Origin: Acephala macrosclerotiorum
Taxonomy: Eukaryota; Ascomycota; Leotiomycetes; Helotiales; Mollisiaceae
Reading direction: 5' to 3'
Assembly (NCBI GenBank): GCA_014904845.1
Contig: MU119668.1
Coordinates: forward strand, 1-30,774
DNA length: 30,774 nucleotides
How positions within the stretch are numbered: position 1 is the stretch's first letter; each line of letters begins with the position of its first letter. The notes under the pieces are model-generated. The model searched no databases. It worked only from the letters and a program-made list of their open reading frames with translations, and was not told the DNA's origin. Made by a program: the position numbers and the translations under genes. Of this stretch, positions 9,646-21,200 are shown in pieces.

Positions 9646-11342
9646 TTTTAATAAAATTATTATAAAATAATTTATAATTAATTAAATATTTTAAAATATT
9701 AAATAATTATAAATAATTAATATAAAAAAATTATATATAATAAATTTTATTCGAATATTATTAAATTTAATTATATTATTATTTTAATTAAAATCGATTA
9801 TAATTTTTATTAAATTTAAATTTTTTTTATTTTTATTAAAAAATATTATTTAATATTTTAAAAAATTATTTATTATTCAAATAATTATAATTTTATAAAA
9901 ATAATAAATAATAATATAATATATATATTAAAATAATTTAAAAATAATTTTTTTTTTATTAATAATAAAATAATATAAACGTAATTATAATAAAATAATT
10001 TTTTCAATTAAAATTTTTATTAAAAATATATTATAATTAGAAAATAATTATATAATAATAAAATAATTTATCGATTTTAAAAAAAAATTAATTTAAAATA
10101 ATATAAAATTATAATTTATTTCAATTTTAAATAAATTTTAATTAATAATTTATTTATAAAATATATATATATATATATTTATATTTATAAAATATTAATA
10201 ATAATATTAAACGTTAAAAATAAATATATTATAAGTTTTTTTTAAAAAAATTTATAATTTTAAATATAATTCGATTATAATTTTTTTTTATAAATTAATA
10301 TAATAATTAATATTAAATTAAATCGTTAAAATAAATAATTATATAATAATATATTTAATAAAATTTAAAATATAATAAATTTATAATTAATTTATTTATT
10401 AAATATAAAAATATTTAATTATTTTTTTATAAATAATATTTATATTTTAAATATATATTTTAATAAAAAATAAAAAAAATTATAATTAAAACATTAATTA
10501 AATTTATAAAACGATTAAAAAATAAATAAAAAATAATAAAATTTAAATTATATTTTATATTATTATTATATTAGAATTATTAATAAAAATTAAATATATA
10601 AATTTTTTTAAAAATAATTTAAAGCGATTAAATAATTATTAAAAATTTTAAATTAATTTAATATAAATATTATAAGATTAATTATAGATTTTTTGTAATT
10701 TAAAAAAAATTTATTTAAAAATAATATTATTATATTAAAAAATTATAAAATAAATATTAAATTTAAAATAATTAATAATTTAAATATAAAAAATAATAAT
10801 AATAAAATAAAAATTATAAATAATATTCAAATAATAATAAAAAATTAAATAATAATTAATATTAATATAATTAATAATAAATTATTATTTTAAAAATTAT
10901 AAATATATATTAAAAAATTGAATTTTATTAATTAATAATTAATAAAAAATTTTATATTTATTATATTTTATAAATATATTAATATATTATATTATAATTT
11001 TAATATTAAAATTTTTAATTAATAAAAAAATATTTTAAAAATTTAATTAATTATTAATAATATAATAAAAAATATATAATATATAGAATTTTTAAATTTA
11101 ATTAAAAATTATAAAAAAAATAATAATTATTTGATTTTAATATTTTAAAATTATTAATAATTTAAAAAAATATTAAAAAAAATATAAAATAAAAATAAAA
11201 TCGTATAAAAAAAAATTAAATATTATTAAAATTAAAAATAAAATATTATAAAATTATAAAATAAAATTGAATAAATAAATTAAAAAAAAATTATATTATT
11301 ATAAAAATTTTAAAAATATATTTATTAAATTATAAAATTAAA
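9646..11342. other. AT-saturated gene-free DNA
   Basis: No open frame of note on either strand and very few C or G, most of them in CpG. It contains an AT dinucleotide run at about 10160-10178. No match to other parts of the window was found by eye. Confidence 0.7.
10160..10178. repeat. AT dinucleotide microsatellite
   Basis: About nine AT units in a row. A simple repeat expected in DNA of this composition. Confidence 0.8.
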
Positions 11343-11470
11343 TAATATATTGTAATAAAATTGCGTAATAATATTATCGATTCGCATTGGACTAATTTAG
11401 TACGTGATTTAACTACAAATATAAGAGATTTGACATTTTGTAATCTTAGAAACAATCGAGTATTTTTTGT
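11343..11470. other. Short patch of less-mutated sequence
   Basis: C and G reappear in mixed contexts (TCGCATTGGACT, TAGTACGTGA, GACATTTTGTAATC) for about 120 bases, against virtually none on either side. No coding frame or RNA gene is recognised. It could be a remnant of single-copy host sequence or a region too short to have been matched during RIP. Confidence 0.6.
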
Positions 11471-11523
11471 TTTTTTATAATATTTATATTAATAAAATTT
11501 ATAAATTTTAAAATTATTTAATA

Positions 11524-11577
11524 AATTTTTTTATTTTAATTAAATTAAAAAATTTTTTATTTTAATTAAATTAAAAA
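11524..11577. repeat. Two tandem copies of a 26-27 bp AT-only unit
   Basis: TTTTATTTTAATTAAATTAA is repeated immediately, with one T fewer in the leading run of the second unit. It lies about 55 bases right of the less-mutated patch. Confidence 0.75.
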
Positions 11578-13184
11578 TTTTATTATTATTATAATATTAT
11601 TATATATACGTAATAATTATTTTATAAAATCGAATTTAATAAATATTATTTTTTATATTTAAATAAAAAATTTAATAATATAATCGCGAAAATTTTTAAA
11701 ATGTATTTTATTAATATAATATATAAATTTTTTATATAATATTAATTTATTAAAAAATAAATAATATTTATATTATTAATTTTTTATTAATAATAATATA
11801 TAATATTTTTATATTAAATATTTTTAAAAATATTTACAATTATAATTAATTAAAATAAATAATAATTAATAAAATTTAAAAATTTTTTTTTTTTAAAATC
11901 GAATAAAAATTGGTTTTTTATAAGAAATTATTAAAATTTATATATTATTATTTTATAATTTATTAAATTTTTTAAATTTTAAATTTTTTTTTTTAATATT
12001 TTATTTTATTTATATAAATATATTATTTATAATTAAAAACGTAAATTATAATAATATTATAAAAAATATAATATATATATTATTATAATTAAATACGTTT
12101 AAAAAAATTTAATTTTTATTTATTTTAAAATTATAACGTAAAATATTATTAAATAATTTATAATAAAATTATTATTAAAAAATATAAAAATAATATATAA
12201 TATTAAAATAAAATAATTATATATTTTAATTTTAATTAAAAATTTAATTTAATTTTAAATTCGATTTTTAAATAAATATTATATTTTATATTATTATATT
12301 ATAAAAATTTATAATTATATATTTTTAATTATTTAAAACGTAAATATAAAATAATAAATAAAAATTTATATTTATTAATTTATTATAAAATTTATAATTT
12401 TAAATATATTTTATTTATTTATTTTTTTATAAATTATTAATTTTACGTTTAAAATATATAAAAAAAATTTCAAAAACAATTTATTTTATATTTTATTTTT
12501 TTTAAATAATATATTAAAATTATTTTTTAAAATATATTTTAATTAATTTAAATTATTATTATTATATAAAATTAAAAATTATTATTATTATTTTTAAAAA
12601 TTATTTTTTAATTATTATTTAAATAATATATTATAAAAATATAATATAAAATAATTATTATATTAATAAATAATTTAAATTATATATATATTTTAAAAAT
12701 TTTATTAAATTAAAATAATATATATAAATTTAAAATTTAATATTATTTTAATTATAAAATATTTTAAAATTTAAATATTTAAAAAAATAAAATTAAAAAT
12801 AATAAATATTTTATATAATTTTATAAAATATTATAATAAAAATTATATTAAAATTTTTTATTTATATATTTTATAAAATATAATTTATAAATTTTTTATT
12901 AAATTTAAAATTATTATTTATAATATTCGTATTTTTAAATTTATTATAAAATATTTAAAAAGTTTTAATATAATATTTAAAACTATATATTTTATTAAAT
13001 TTAAAATAATTATAAAATATAAAAAAAAAATAAAAAAAATATAAAAAATAATAAATAAATTATTTTTTATTTAATAATTATTAATAAAATTAAAAATATT
13101 TTAATTAATTAATATATAATAAATATATATTTAATTTTAATTTTATTTTATTATTTTATATTTATAATATTAATAAAAAATCAT
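11578..13184. other. AT-saturated gene-free DNA
   Basis: No coding frame on either strand. C and G are rare and mostly in CpG. It contains runs of ATT and TTA units (for example near 12556-12592) and nothing else recognisable. Confidence 0.7.
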
Positions 13185-14090
13185 TGTATTAAATTTAATA
13201 TTAATAATAATAATAAAATATTATTAATATTATTAAATTATTTTATTTATAAATATTTTAATATTTTTTATATTTTTATAAAATTAATTAATATATTTTA
13301 ATAATATTTTTATTTTAAAATTTTAATTAATAATTAAATATTTAATTAATTTATTTTAAAATATTTAAATATAAATAAATAAATAAAAACTATATAAAAT
13401 TTTAAAATATTCGTTATATTTAATTAATTATATTTAAATTTTTTAATATTTTTATACGAATTATTTAATAATACGTATTTATATTTTATTAAAATTATTA
13501 ATTTAATTTTAACTTTTTATAAAAAATTAATAATATTAAAAAAATTAATTTATAATATTAATTATTATTAATTTAATAAACGAATTAATAATATTAAAAA
13601 TAAATTTTAAAAAACTTTAAAAAATATAAATAAAATATCAATATATTATTAATATTATTAATTATTTCTTTTTTAATTTTAATAATATTAATTTAAAATT
13701 AAATATTTAAATATTTAAAAATTATAATTTAAAATATAAAATTCAAAATTATAAAAAATATTAATATTATTTAAAATTTAATTATAAAATTAATTAATTT
13801 AAATATAATTTATACGTATAAATCTTTTTTAATTTTATATATAAAAAATTATAATTATTTATAAATATTTATTATTTAATTAAATAAATATAATTATATA
13901 AATATTAAAAATAATTTTTTATAATTAAAATTTTTAATATTTTTATAAATCGAAATTTATTTATTAATTAATTATTAATTAAACATTAAAAATTTAAATA
14001 TATAATTATTAAATAATACGTATTATTAATAAATCGTTAATATTATTAATAAATAAATAATATATATAAAAAAAATTTAATATTTAAATT
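13185..14090 (+). repeat. Dispersed repeat family 1, copy B (most complete copy)
   Basis: The left part (13185 to about 13640) aligns with copy A at 3190-3830. The right part (about 13681-14090) aligns with copy C at 9088-9645. It is therefore the only copy in this window spanning both halves. Relative to A it lacks about 130 bp; relative to C nearly all differences are C-to-T or G-to-A. Nothing coding can be read in it. Its ends are set only by where the alignments stop, so the true element may be longer. Confidence 0.75.
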
Positions 14091-14399
14091 TTTTTTTATA
14101 TTTTTAATTTAATAATAATTTAAAATTTTATTATAAATATTTTTATTATTAATTTAATATTATTTAAAATTTAAAAAATTTATAAAATAAATAATAATAA
14201 TAATAATTAATTTAAAAAAAAATTTATTTATATTTTTAAAATTAATAATTAATTAATAAATTATAATTTATTTTATTATTATTAATAAAATTTTATAAAT
14301 TTTTATAAAAAAAAATAAAAAATATTTAAAAAAATATTTATTTTTATTAATAAAAATATAATTATTAATAATAAATTTTATATAAAATTTAATATTTTT

Positions 14400-15082
14400 T
14401 TTATAATTAATAAATTTAATATTAATATTATTAAAATAAATATTAATATAAATATTTTATAATATTTATATATTATTTTAAATCATATTTAATTAATATT
14501 ATATTATTTTTATTTTTAATATATAATTTTTAATTTCGAGTTTTTACTCGAGATTAAATATATAAAAAAAATTATAAATAATAACGTATATTAAAAATTA
14601 AATAATTTTATTATATATTATTATTATCGAGTTTAAATAATAATATTTAATATTATAATTAAATATAAATTAATTAAATATTATTAAAAAAAATTAAATA
14701 TAATAAATTAAAAATATTAATAAATTAATTATAAAAAATATTAAAAGATTTCAAAAAAACGTTTTTAAATATTATCGAATTACGAGAAAATTTTATTATT
14801 TTTTTCGCAAAAACAAAATTTTAATTTTTTTTCGTTTTTTAAAAATTTAAAAAAATTAATTATAAAAAAATTCGTATTTTTAAATAATTAATACGAATTA
14901 TATTTATTATATAAAATAATATTATTTTATAAAAAATTGAATTAAATAATTAATTAAATTATTATATTTATTATTTAATTTTAAATATTATATTAAATTA
15001 ATATTTATTATTATTTTTTTATTTCGATTTTATTTATTTTTTATAATTTCGAATTTAATCGATTTTAATATATTAATAATAT
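14400..15082 (+). repeat. Repeat family 2, copy 1
   Basis: Bases 14460-14660 match 23850-24040 closely (shared TTTTTAATTTCGAGTTTTTA, then ATAATAACGTATATTAAAAA). Bases 14685-15082 match 17855-18250 (shared AATATAATAAATTAAAAATA, TATTATCGAATTA and TTAATTATAAAAAAATTCG). Similarity to copy 2 can be followed upstream to about 14400. If family 2 is an LTR retrotransposon, this copy would be the end of an LTR followed by the start of the internal region. It is cut off at 15083 by the inverted-repeat structure. Confidence 0.75.
14529..14558. repeat. Hairpin with 13-base arms inside repeat family 2
   Basis: TTTAATTTCGAGT and ACTCGAGATTAAA pair around TTTT with one mismatch of transition type, as expected if one arm was mutated. 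In copy 3 (about 23912-23941) the left arm survives, but the right arm reads ATTTGAAATTAAA, so pairing is weaker. The dyad was probably perfect in the unmutated element. Confidence 0.65.
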
Positions 15083-15085
15083 TAT
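15001..15085 (+). repeat. Direct repeat, left copy
   Basis: A stretch with TTATTTCGATT, then TTTATTTATTTTTTATAATTTC and ATTAATAATATTA resembles 15826-15915 in order and orientation. It also matches copy 2 of family 2 near 18180-18260. The two direct copies bracket the inverted-repeat structure, but at about 85 bp they are too long for a target-site duplication. Confidence 0.55.
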
Positions 15086-15790
15086 ATCGACAAATTTTAA
15101 TTTAATTAGAAACTTATTAATAATCGAATTTACGTATTATTTTTTATTAAATTTAATTTTAATTTAAAACGCTATTTATCGAGTTTATTAAATTGCGATT
15201 AATTTAAAATCGTTTAATCGAACGTTTTAAATTTTTTAAACGAATTTTAAACGTTTTAAATATTTTAAATACTTTAAATATATTAAAATTAAAATATTTA
15301 ATAAATTTAATTTAAATTATTTTAAATTTTATATATAAAATTTTTTATATTAAAAAAAGTTATTATAAAAATTTTAATTAATTTTATTGAGCGCGTATTA
15401 AAATATATTATTATAAAATTTAAAAATAAATTTTTTTAATGTTTTTTTATTAAAATATACTAATATAATTTTAAATTTAATAAAATAATTAACGTATAAT
15501 ATTTTACGTATATAATCGAATAAAATAAAATAAAATAAAATATTTAATAATTTACAATTAAAAATATATTGAAAATATACGTATATAATCGAGAATTTTA
15601 ATATTTTAAATTTATATATTTCAAAAAATTTAAACGTTTTAAACGATTTTAAACGTTTTCAACGTTTTATACTTGAAATTTATTATTTTAATTTAAATTA
15701 ATTTAATAAATTCGATAATAATTTTTTAATCGTTTTAATTATATTTAAAAAATTAAACTTATTATTATTAAATTAAAATTTGTCGATATA
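15083..15790. repeat. Structure with long inverted terminal repeats (about 700 bp)
   Basis: The left arm (15083 to about 15210) begins TATATCGACAAATTTTAATT, and the right arm (about 15686-15790) ends with the exact reverse complement. Pairing continues inward with gaps (TTATCGAGTTTATTAAATT on the left against the complement of AATTTAATAAATTCGATAA on the right). Inside the arms, both sides carry several AAACGTTTTAAA-type motifs (15222-15264; 15630-15668). The centre has TAAAA units (15519-15541) and a 14-base direct repeat ACGTATATAATCGA (15506 and 15579). No coding frame is present. It resembles a non-autonomous inverted-repeat element, or an inverted duplication formed in place. Confidence 0.6.
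15519..15541. repeat. TAAAA pentanucleotide repeat
   Basis: Four to five AATAA/TAAAA units in a row, in the centre of the inverted-repeat structure. Confidence 0.75.
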
Positions 15791-15825
15791 TTTTACGATT
15801 AATCGAAAATTTTTATAAATTATAA

Positions 15826-15915
15826 TATTTATTTTTATTTTTATATTTCGATTAATTTATTTATTTATTTTTTATAATTTCAAATTAATTAATTAATAAT
15901 ATAATAATATTATTT
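15826..15915 (+). repeat. Direct repeat, right copy
   Basis: Matches 15001-15085 (TATTTCGATT, a TTATTTATTTTTTATAATTTC stretch, then ATAATAATATTA) with small gaps. It lies 36 bases beyond the right inverted arm. Confidence 0.55.
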
Positions 15916-16920
15916 TATGATTATTTTAATCGATTATTAAAATAATTTATAAAGTTTTTATTTACTTGAAACTATTTATAAATTTTATTAAATATTTAAA
16001 TCGTTTATTTATTTTTAAATTATTTATTTATTTTATTATTCGTTTTAATATTTATATATAAATACGAATATAATAATAATAAATAAAATAATATAATTAA
16101 TTTTAAAATAAATTTAAATAAAAAATTATTAATAAATTTATTATATATAATATTATAAATTATAAAAATATTTTAAAAAAAATTTCGAAAAATAAATTAA
16201 AAAAAATATTACTCGTTATAAAAAAAAATCTCGTTTAAAATTTAAAAAAAGTTTTATACGAACGAGAAATTTAAATATTAAAAAATAAATAATCGATTAT
16301 TAAAAAATTTAAAAAACTTATTAAAAATAAAAAATATTATAAATAAATTATTAAAAAAATAAATATTTAAATTAAAACGAATAAGTTTTTTTTTGTATAA
16401 ATATAATAAAAAATTTAATAAATAAAACTTTTATTAAAATATTTTATTTTTATTAAAATTAATTTACGAATTATAATTTTAATAATTTTTAATTTAATAA
16501 TCAAATAATGAATATTTCGATTAATTTTTAAACGATAAATTTTTAAATAAAAACTTTTAATAATATAATAAATATTATTTAAAATAATTTTTTAAACGAT
16601 TTTTAAATTAATATAAATATTAATTAAATAATATATAAAATTAAAATATTTGTTTATTTTAATAAATAATTAATATTATAATATTTTTATTATAAAATAA
16701 TAAAAATAAAAATTATAAAAAATATAATAATAAATATATTAATAAATAAAATATAATTTTAAATTTTTTATTTTTTGTATTCGATAAAAAAAATAAAAAA
16801 TACGATCGAAATATTAATAAATTTTATTATATCAATAAAAAATATTAACGATAAAAAAATATTAAAAAATGAAATAATTAATAATAAAATAAAAAAAATA
16901 AATAAAAATATAAATAAAAA
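15916..16920. other. AT-rich gene-free DNA with moderate CpG
   Basis: All frames are closed. CpG dinucleotides occur more often than left of 14.4 kb. No gene or strong repeat was recognised. Confidence 0.65.
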
Positions 16921-17330
16921 AATATTTATATTTAATATTACGAATATTTAATTTATTAAATAATAAATTCTTATTATATATTATATTTATTTTATTTAAT
17001 TAATAAAAATAAATATTATTATTTAATGTTTAATTTGTTTTTATAAATTATTATTTAAAATAATATTTATAAAAAAAAATTTTATTAGAAAATATTTATT
17101 TAATATTACGAGTATTTAATTTATTAAATTATAAATTATTATAAATATTATATTTAAAGTTTTTAATTGGAATTTCTTATTAAAAAAATAAATATAATTA
17201 TTTATTTTTTCGATTCGTTATTATTGGTTTATATAAATCGTTATTTAAAATAAAACTTAAAATAAAAAAAATTTTATTCGAAAAATATTTATTATTTTTT
17301 AATATTTTAAATATTTAAAATTTTAAATCG
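16921..17330 (+). repeat. Imperfect tandem repeat, two units of about 170-193 bp plus part of a third
   Basis: AATATTTAT followed by TTAATATTACGARTATTTAA opens units at 16921 and 17091. Both units end with a TTATTTAAAATAA stretch and AAATTTTATT. A third unit begins at 17284 and merges into copy 2 of repeat family 2. Confidence 0.65.
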
Positions 17331-18260
17331 AAAATAAAAAAAAAATTAAATTCGTTAATTATAAATTTCGACGAATTTCGAAAATAATATTAATTTATTA
17401 ATATTATTTTCGAAGTTCAATTACGTATTTTTTATTTTTTTATTATTTTATTTATTTAAAATTAATAAATTTTATATATTAATAAAATATAATAAAAAAA
17501 AAAATTTTATTTATTCGATTTATATTTTTTTTTATAAAAAAAAAATTATTAATACCGAAATAAATATTATATAAATATTTTATAATTATCGAAATAAATA
17601 TTATATAATATTTACGTACGACTCGAAATCGTATATAATTAATATTATTTTATTTTTATTTTCGAAGTAAAATTTTTATATTTCGAGTTTTATTTTTTAA
17701 ATAATTTTAATTAATAATAAATTAATACGTATATTAAAATTTAAAAAAAAATTTATATACGTTTAAATCGTTTTATTAATAAACTCGATTTTTTTAATAT
17801 AATATTAATATTAATTAATAATTATTTTTAATTACGAATTAATAAAAATTTATTAAAAAAAACGAAATATAATAAATTAAAAATATTAATAAATTTATTA
17901 TAAAAAATATTAAAAAATCTCGATTAAATATTGTTAAATATTATCGAATTATAAAAAAATTTTATTATTTTTTTTTATAAAAACGAAATTAAAATATTTA
18001 ATTATTTTTCGAGAATTTAAAAAAATTAATTATAAAAAAATTCGAATTTTTAAACAATTAATTTAAATTTACGTTTATTATGTAAAATAATATTATTTTA
18101 TAAAAAATTCGATTAAATAATTAATTAAATTATTATATTTATTATTTAATTGTATATATTATATTAAATTAATATTATTTTTTATTTTTATTTCGATTAT
18201 ATTTATATTTATTAATTTCGAATTAATCGATCGAATAATATATTAATATTATATTACAAT
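17281..18260 (+). repeat. Repeat family 2, copy 2 (possible 5' LTR plus internal start)
   Basis: Bases 17281-17820 match 23331-23840 at a constant offset near 6050. Shared blocks are AAATTTTAAA with an AATAAAAAAAAAATT run, AAAATTAATAAATTTTATAT, CGAAATAAATATTATATAAT, TTTCGAGTTT and a TAATAAATTAATACGTATAT stretch. Bases 17855-18260 match copy 1 at 14685-15085 but not copy 3. If family 2 is an LTR element, 17281 to about 17840 would be the LTR and the remainder the start of the internal region. Length and spacing fit that, but no pol domain can be read. Confidence 0.7.
17377..17414. repeat. Perfect palindrome with 18-base arms
   Basis: TTCGAAAATAATATTAAT (17377-17394) and ATTAATATTATTTTCGAA (17397-17414) are exact reverse complements around TT. 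Beyond one mismatch explicable by C-to-T, three more outer bases pair (GAA at 17373-17375, TTC at 17416-17418). The matching place in copy 3 (about 23427-23465) is only partly palindromic. Confidence 0.85.
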
Positions 18261-21200
18261 TATACGAAATCTTTATAAATTATTATCGAAAAAACGTTTT
18301 ATAAAAACGATTATTATAAATATTTAATTAAATTTTATTAAAAATATTTATTTTTTAAAAACGTTTATTCGTTTTTATATTCGTTTTTATATACGTTTTT
18401 ATATTTATTTTATTTATTTTTATTATTTATTTTTATTAAAACGTTTAAATTATTTATAAAACTATTTATAAAATAAATTATTTTTTATTTTTCGAAATAG
18501 TATTTAAAAAAATAAAATATAAAATTAAAAAAAATATATAAAATTTATTAATCGATATAAAAAATAAAAATTTAAATAAAATAATATTAATTTTTATTCG
18601 AAAATTATAAAATATTTTATGTAAACGAAAAATATAATTATCGAAAAATGAAAAACAAATTATAAAAATATTCGAAAAAATTATTATAAACGACGAAAAA
18701 TACTATAAATAAATTAAAAAAAAATAATAAACTAATTAATAAATAAAAATAAATTTTATATTTATTTTTAATAAAATTCGAATAATATTTAAAATAAAAT
18801 TAATTAAAATAATATTATTTTTTAAAATAATTTATTTTTAAAATTATAATTTTTTTAAATTTTAAATATTTTAAATATTTAATTTTACGAAATTCGAACT
18901 TCGAATATATAGTATTTTAATATATAATTTTTAAATATTTAATTTTTAAATCGATAAATTTATTAATTAATATTTTAATAAAATAATTTATAAAATTAAA
19001 AAAATATAAACTTTAATTAAAACGTTCGATTAAATAGTAATTTTTAATATAATAATTTTTAATTTTTATAAAATATATTCATTAAAATATTTACGAATTT
19101 AATAAAAATATATATTAATAATAATAAAAAATACGATAAAAAATTATTTAATATTTTCAATATTAAATTATAAATTTTTTACGATTATTATTTTAAAATT
19201 AAATTATTAAAAAATTAATATAATAAAATATTTTTTATTATATTTTAAAATTATACGAATTTATTTTATTATAATAAAATCGTAAGAAAAAATTATAATT
19301 TTATAATAATAATAAACGAAATTCAAATATATTTTAAAACGAATAAAAATCGATAATTATATATATTTTTATAAAAAAAAAATACGTTATTACGAATTAT
19401 TATTATTAATTAATCGAAAATTAAATTAAAATATTTTTAATTATTTTTCGATTAATTTTAATAAATTTAACGTAATTTATCGAGTGAATACTATATAAAA
19501 TATAATTTTCGAGATTAAATTATTAATATTTATAAAAATATTAAAAAATATAATTTTATATTTTATAAATTTATAAATACGTTTAAAAGTATTTATATTA
19601 AATTATAATTTATAATCGATATTATAATACGTTTATAAAAAGTATAATAATATAATAATAATTTTAATTGTAATTTTTAAAAAAATAAAAAAGATTATAA
19701 TAAAATCAATTAAAATTAAATCGATCGAATATACGAAAAACGTAATAAAAAACGTAAATATAAATTAAAATCAATTTTTCGATTTTTTTAATTTAATAAA
19801 AAAAATAAAAAATTATTTCGAAATAATAATAATTATTATACAAATTATAATTATTAAAAAAAATTTTATTAAAAAAATATTATATTTATAATAAATTAAA
19901 TTATTAATTAATAAAATATATAATAAAAAAACGATAATAAATATATTTTAAATTTTAATAATATGTTTAATATATTATCGATTACGACGTTATAATAATT
20001 TATTATTAAAATTTTTTTATTAAATACGAAAATATAAAAAGTTTTTAAAAAATAATAAAATCGAAAAAATCGATTAATTATTAATAAATATAAAAATAAA
20101 AAACGAAAATAAAATTTATTTTATTAAATTTAAAAAAATTAATAATATTTAAATAATAATTATTTTAAACGATTAATTTATTTATTATATCATTATAAAA
20201 AAAAATATATTTAATTTATTATTATAATAATTTAATAAAAATTTAATATTTACGTTCGAAAATCGTTATTTGTTTAAAACGTTTTAAAAAATTATATTAA
20301 ATAACGAAATTATAAAAATATTAATTATCGATTAATTATAATTTCGAGTACTATAAAAAATCGATAATAAAATTTAATTAAACGTATTAATAATTAATGT
20401 TTATAAAATTCGATTTAATAAAAAAATTATATTATTATAAAAACGAATTTAAATTAATACGTTTTTAAATATTATAATATTTTATATTTAAAATATAAAT
20501 AAAATAAAAATAAAACTCGATAATTTTAAAAACGTTTTAATTTAAAAAAATAAAATTATTTTAATTATATAAAAATAAAACTATTTATAAATATTATTAT
20601 ATTAATAAAAAAAAATTTAATTGAAAATTATTTTATTAAAATCGAATTACGATAATTATATTAACGATTTAATTATTTATTAATATAATATTTATTAAAA
20701 AATTTTTAATATATAAATTATAATATAAATATTAAATATATTTAATATTTTATTAAATATTATTATTATTATTAAATATACGATAAATTATTTAAAAGAT
20801 TTAAATTTATTTTATAAAACGATTATAAATTTAATTATTTTATTATTATTAATATTTTATATTTAAAAGAAAAATTAATTTTATAAATAATAAATTTAAT
20901 AATAATATTTTAAATAATTAAATTTTTAAAAAATATATTTATAAAAATAATATAAAATATTTTTTAAATATATTAAATTGATATATATTAAAAATTATTA
21001 AATTATTTCGTTTATAATATAAAAAAAAAATTTTTCGTTTATAAAATTTTAATAATATATAAAAATAATAATAATTAAAATTAAAAAATTTTTTATTAAA
21101 ATTTATAATAATATAAAAAAAATAAAAAAATATTATATTTTATTATAATAAATTTACGAGATTATTTGAAACGAATTTATTAATAAATAAATTAATAAAA

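Noticed and set aside
10160..10178. AT run as a replication origin or cruciform
   Set aside because: Such runs are expected in DNA of this composition, and no supporting feature is present.
16921..17330. CRISPR-like array
   Set aside because: The repeats are long, imperfect and directly abutting without unique spacers, and the genome context is fungal.
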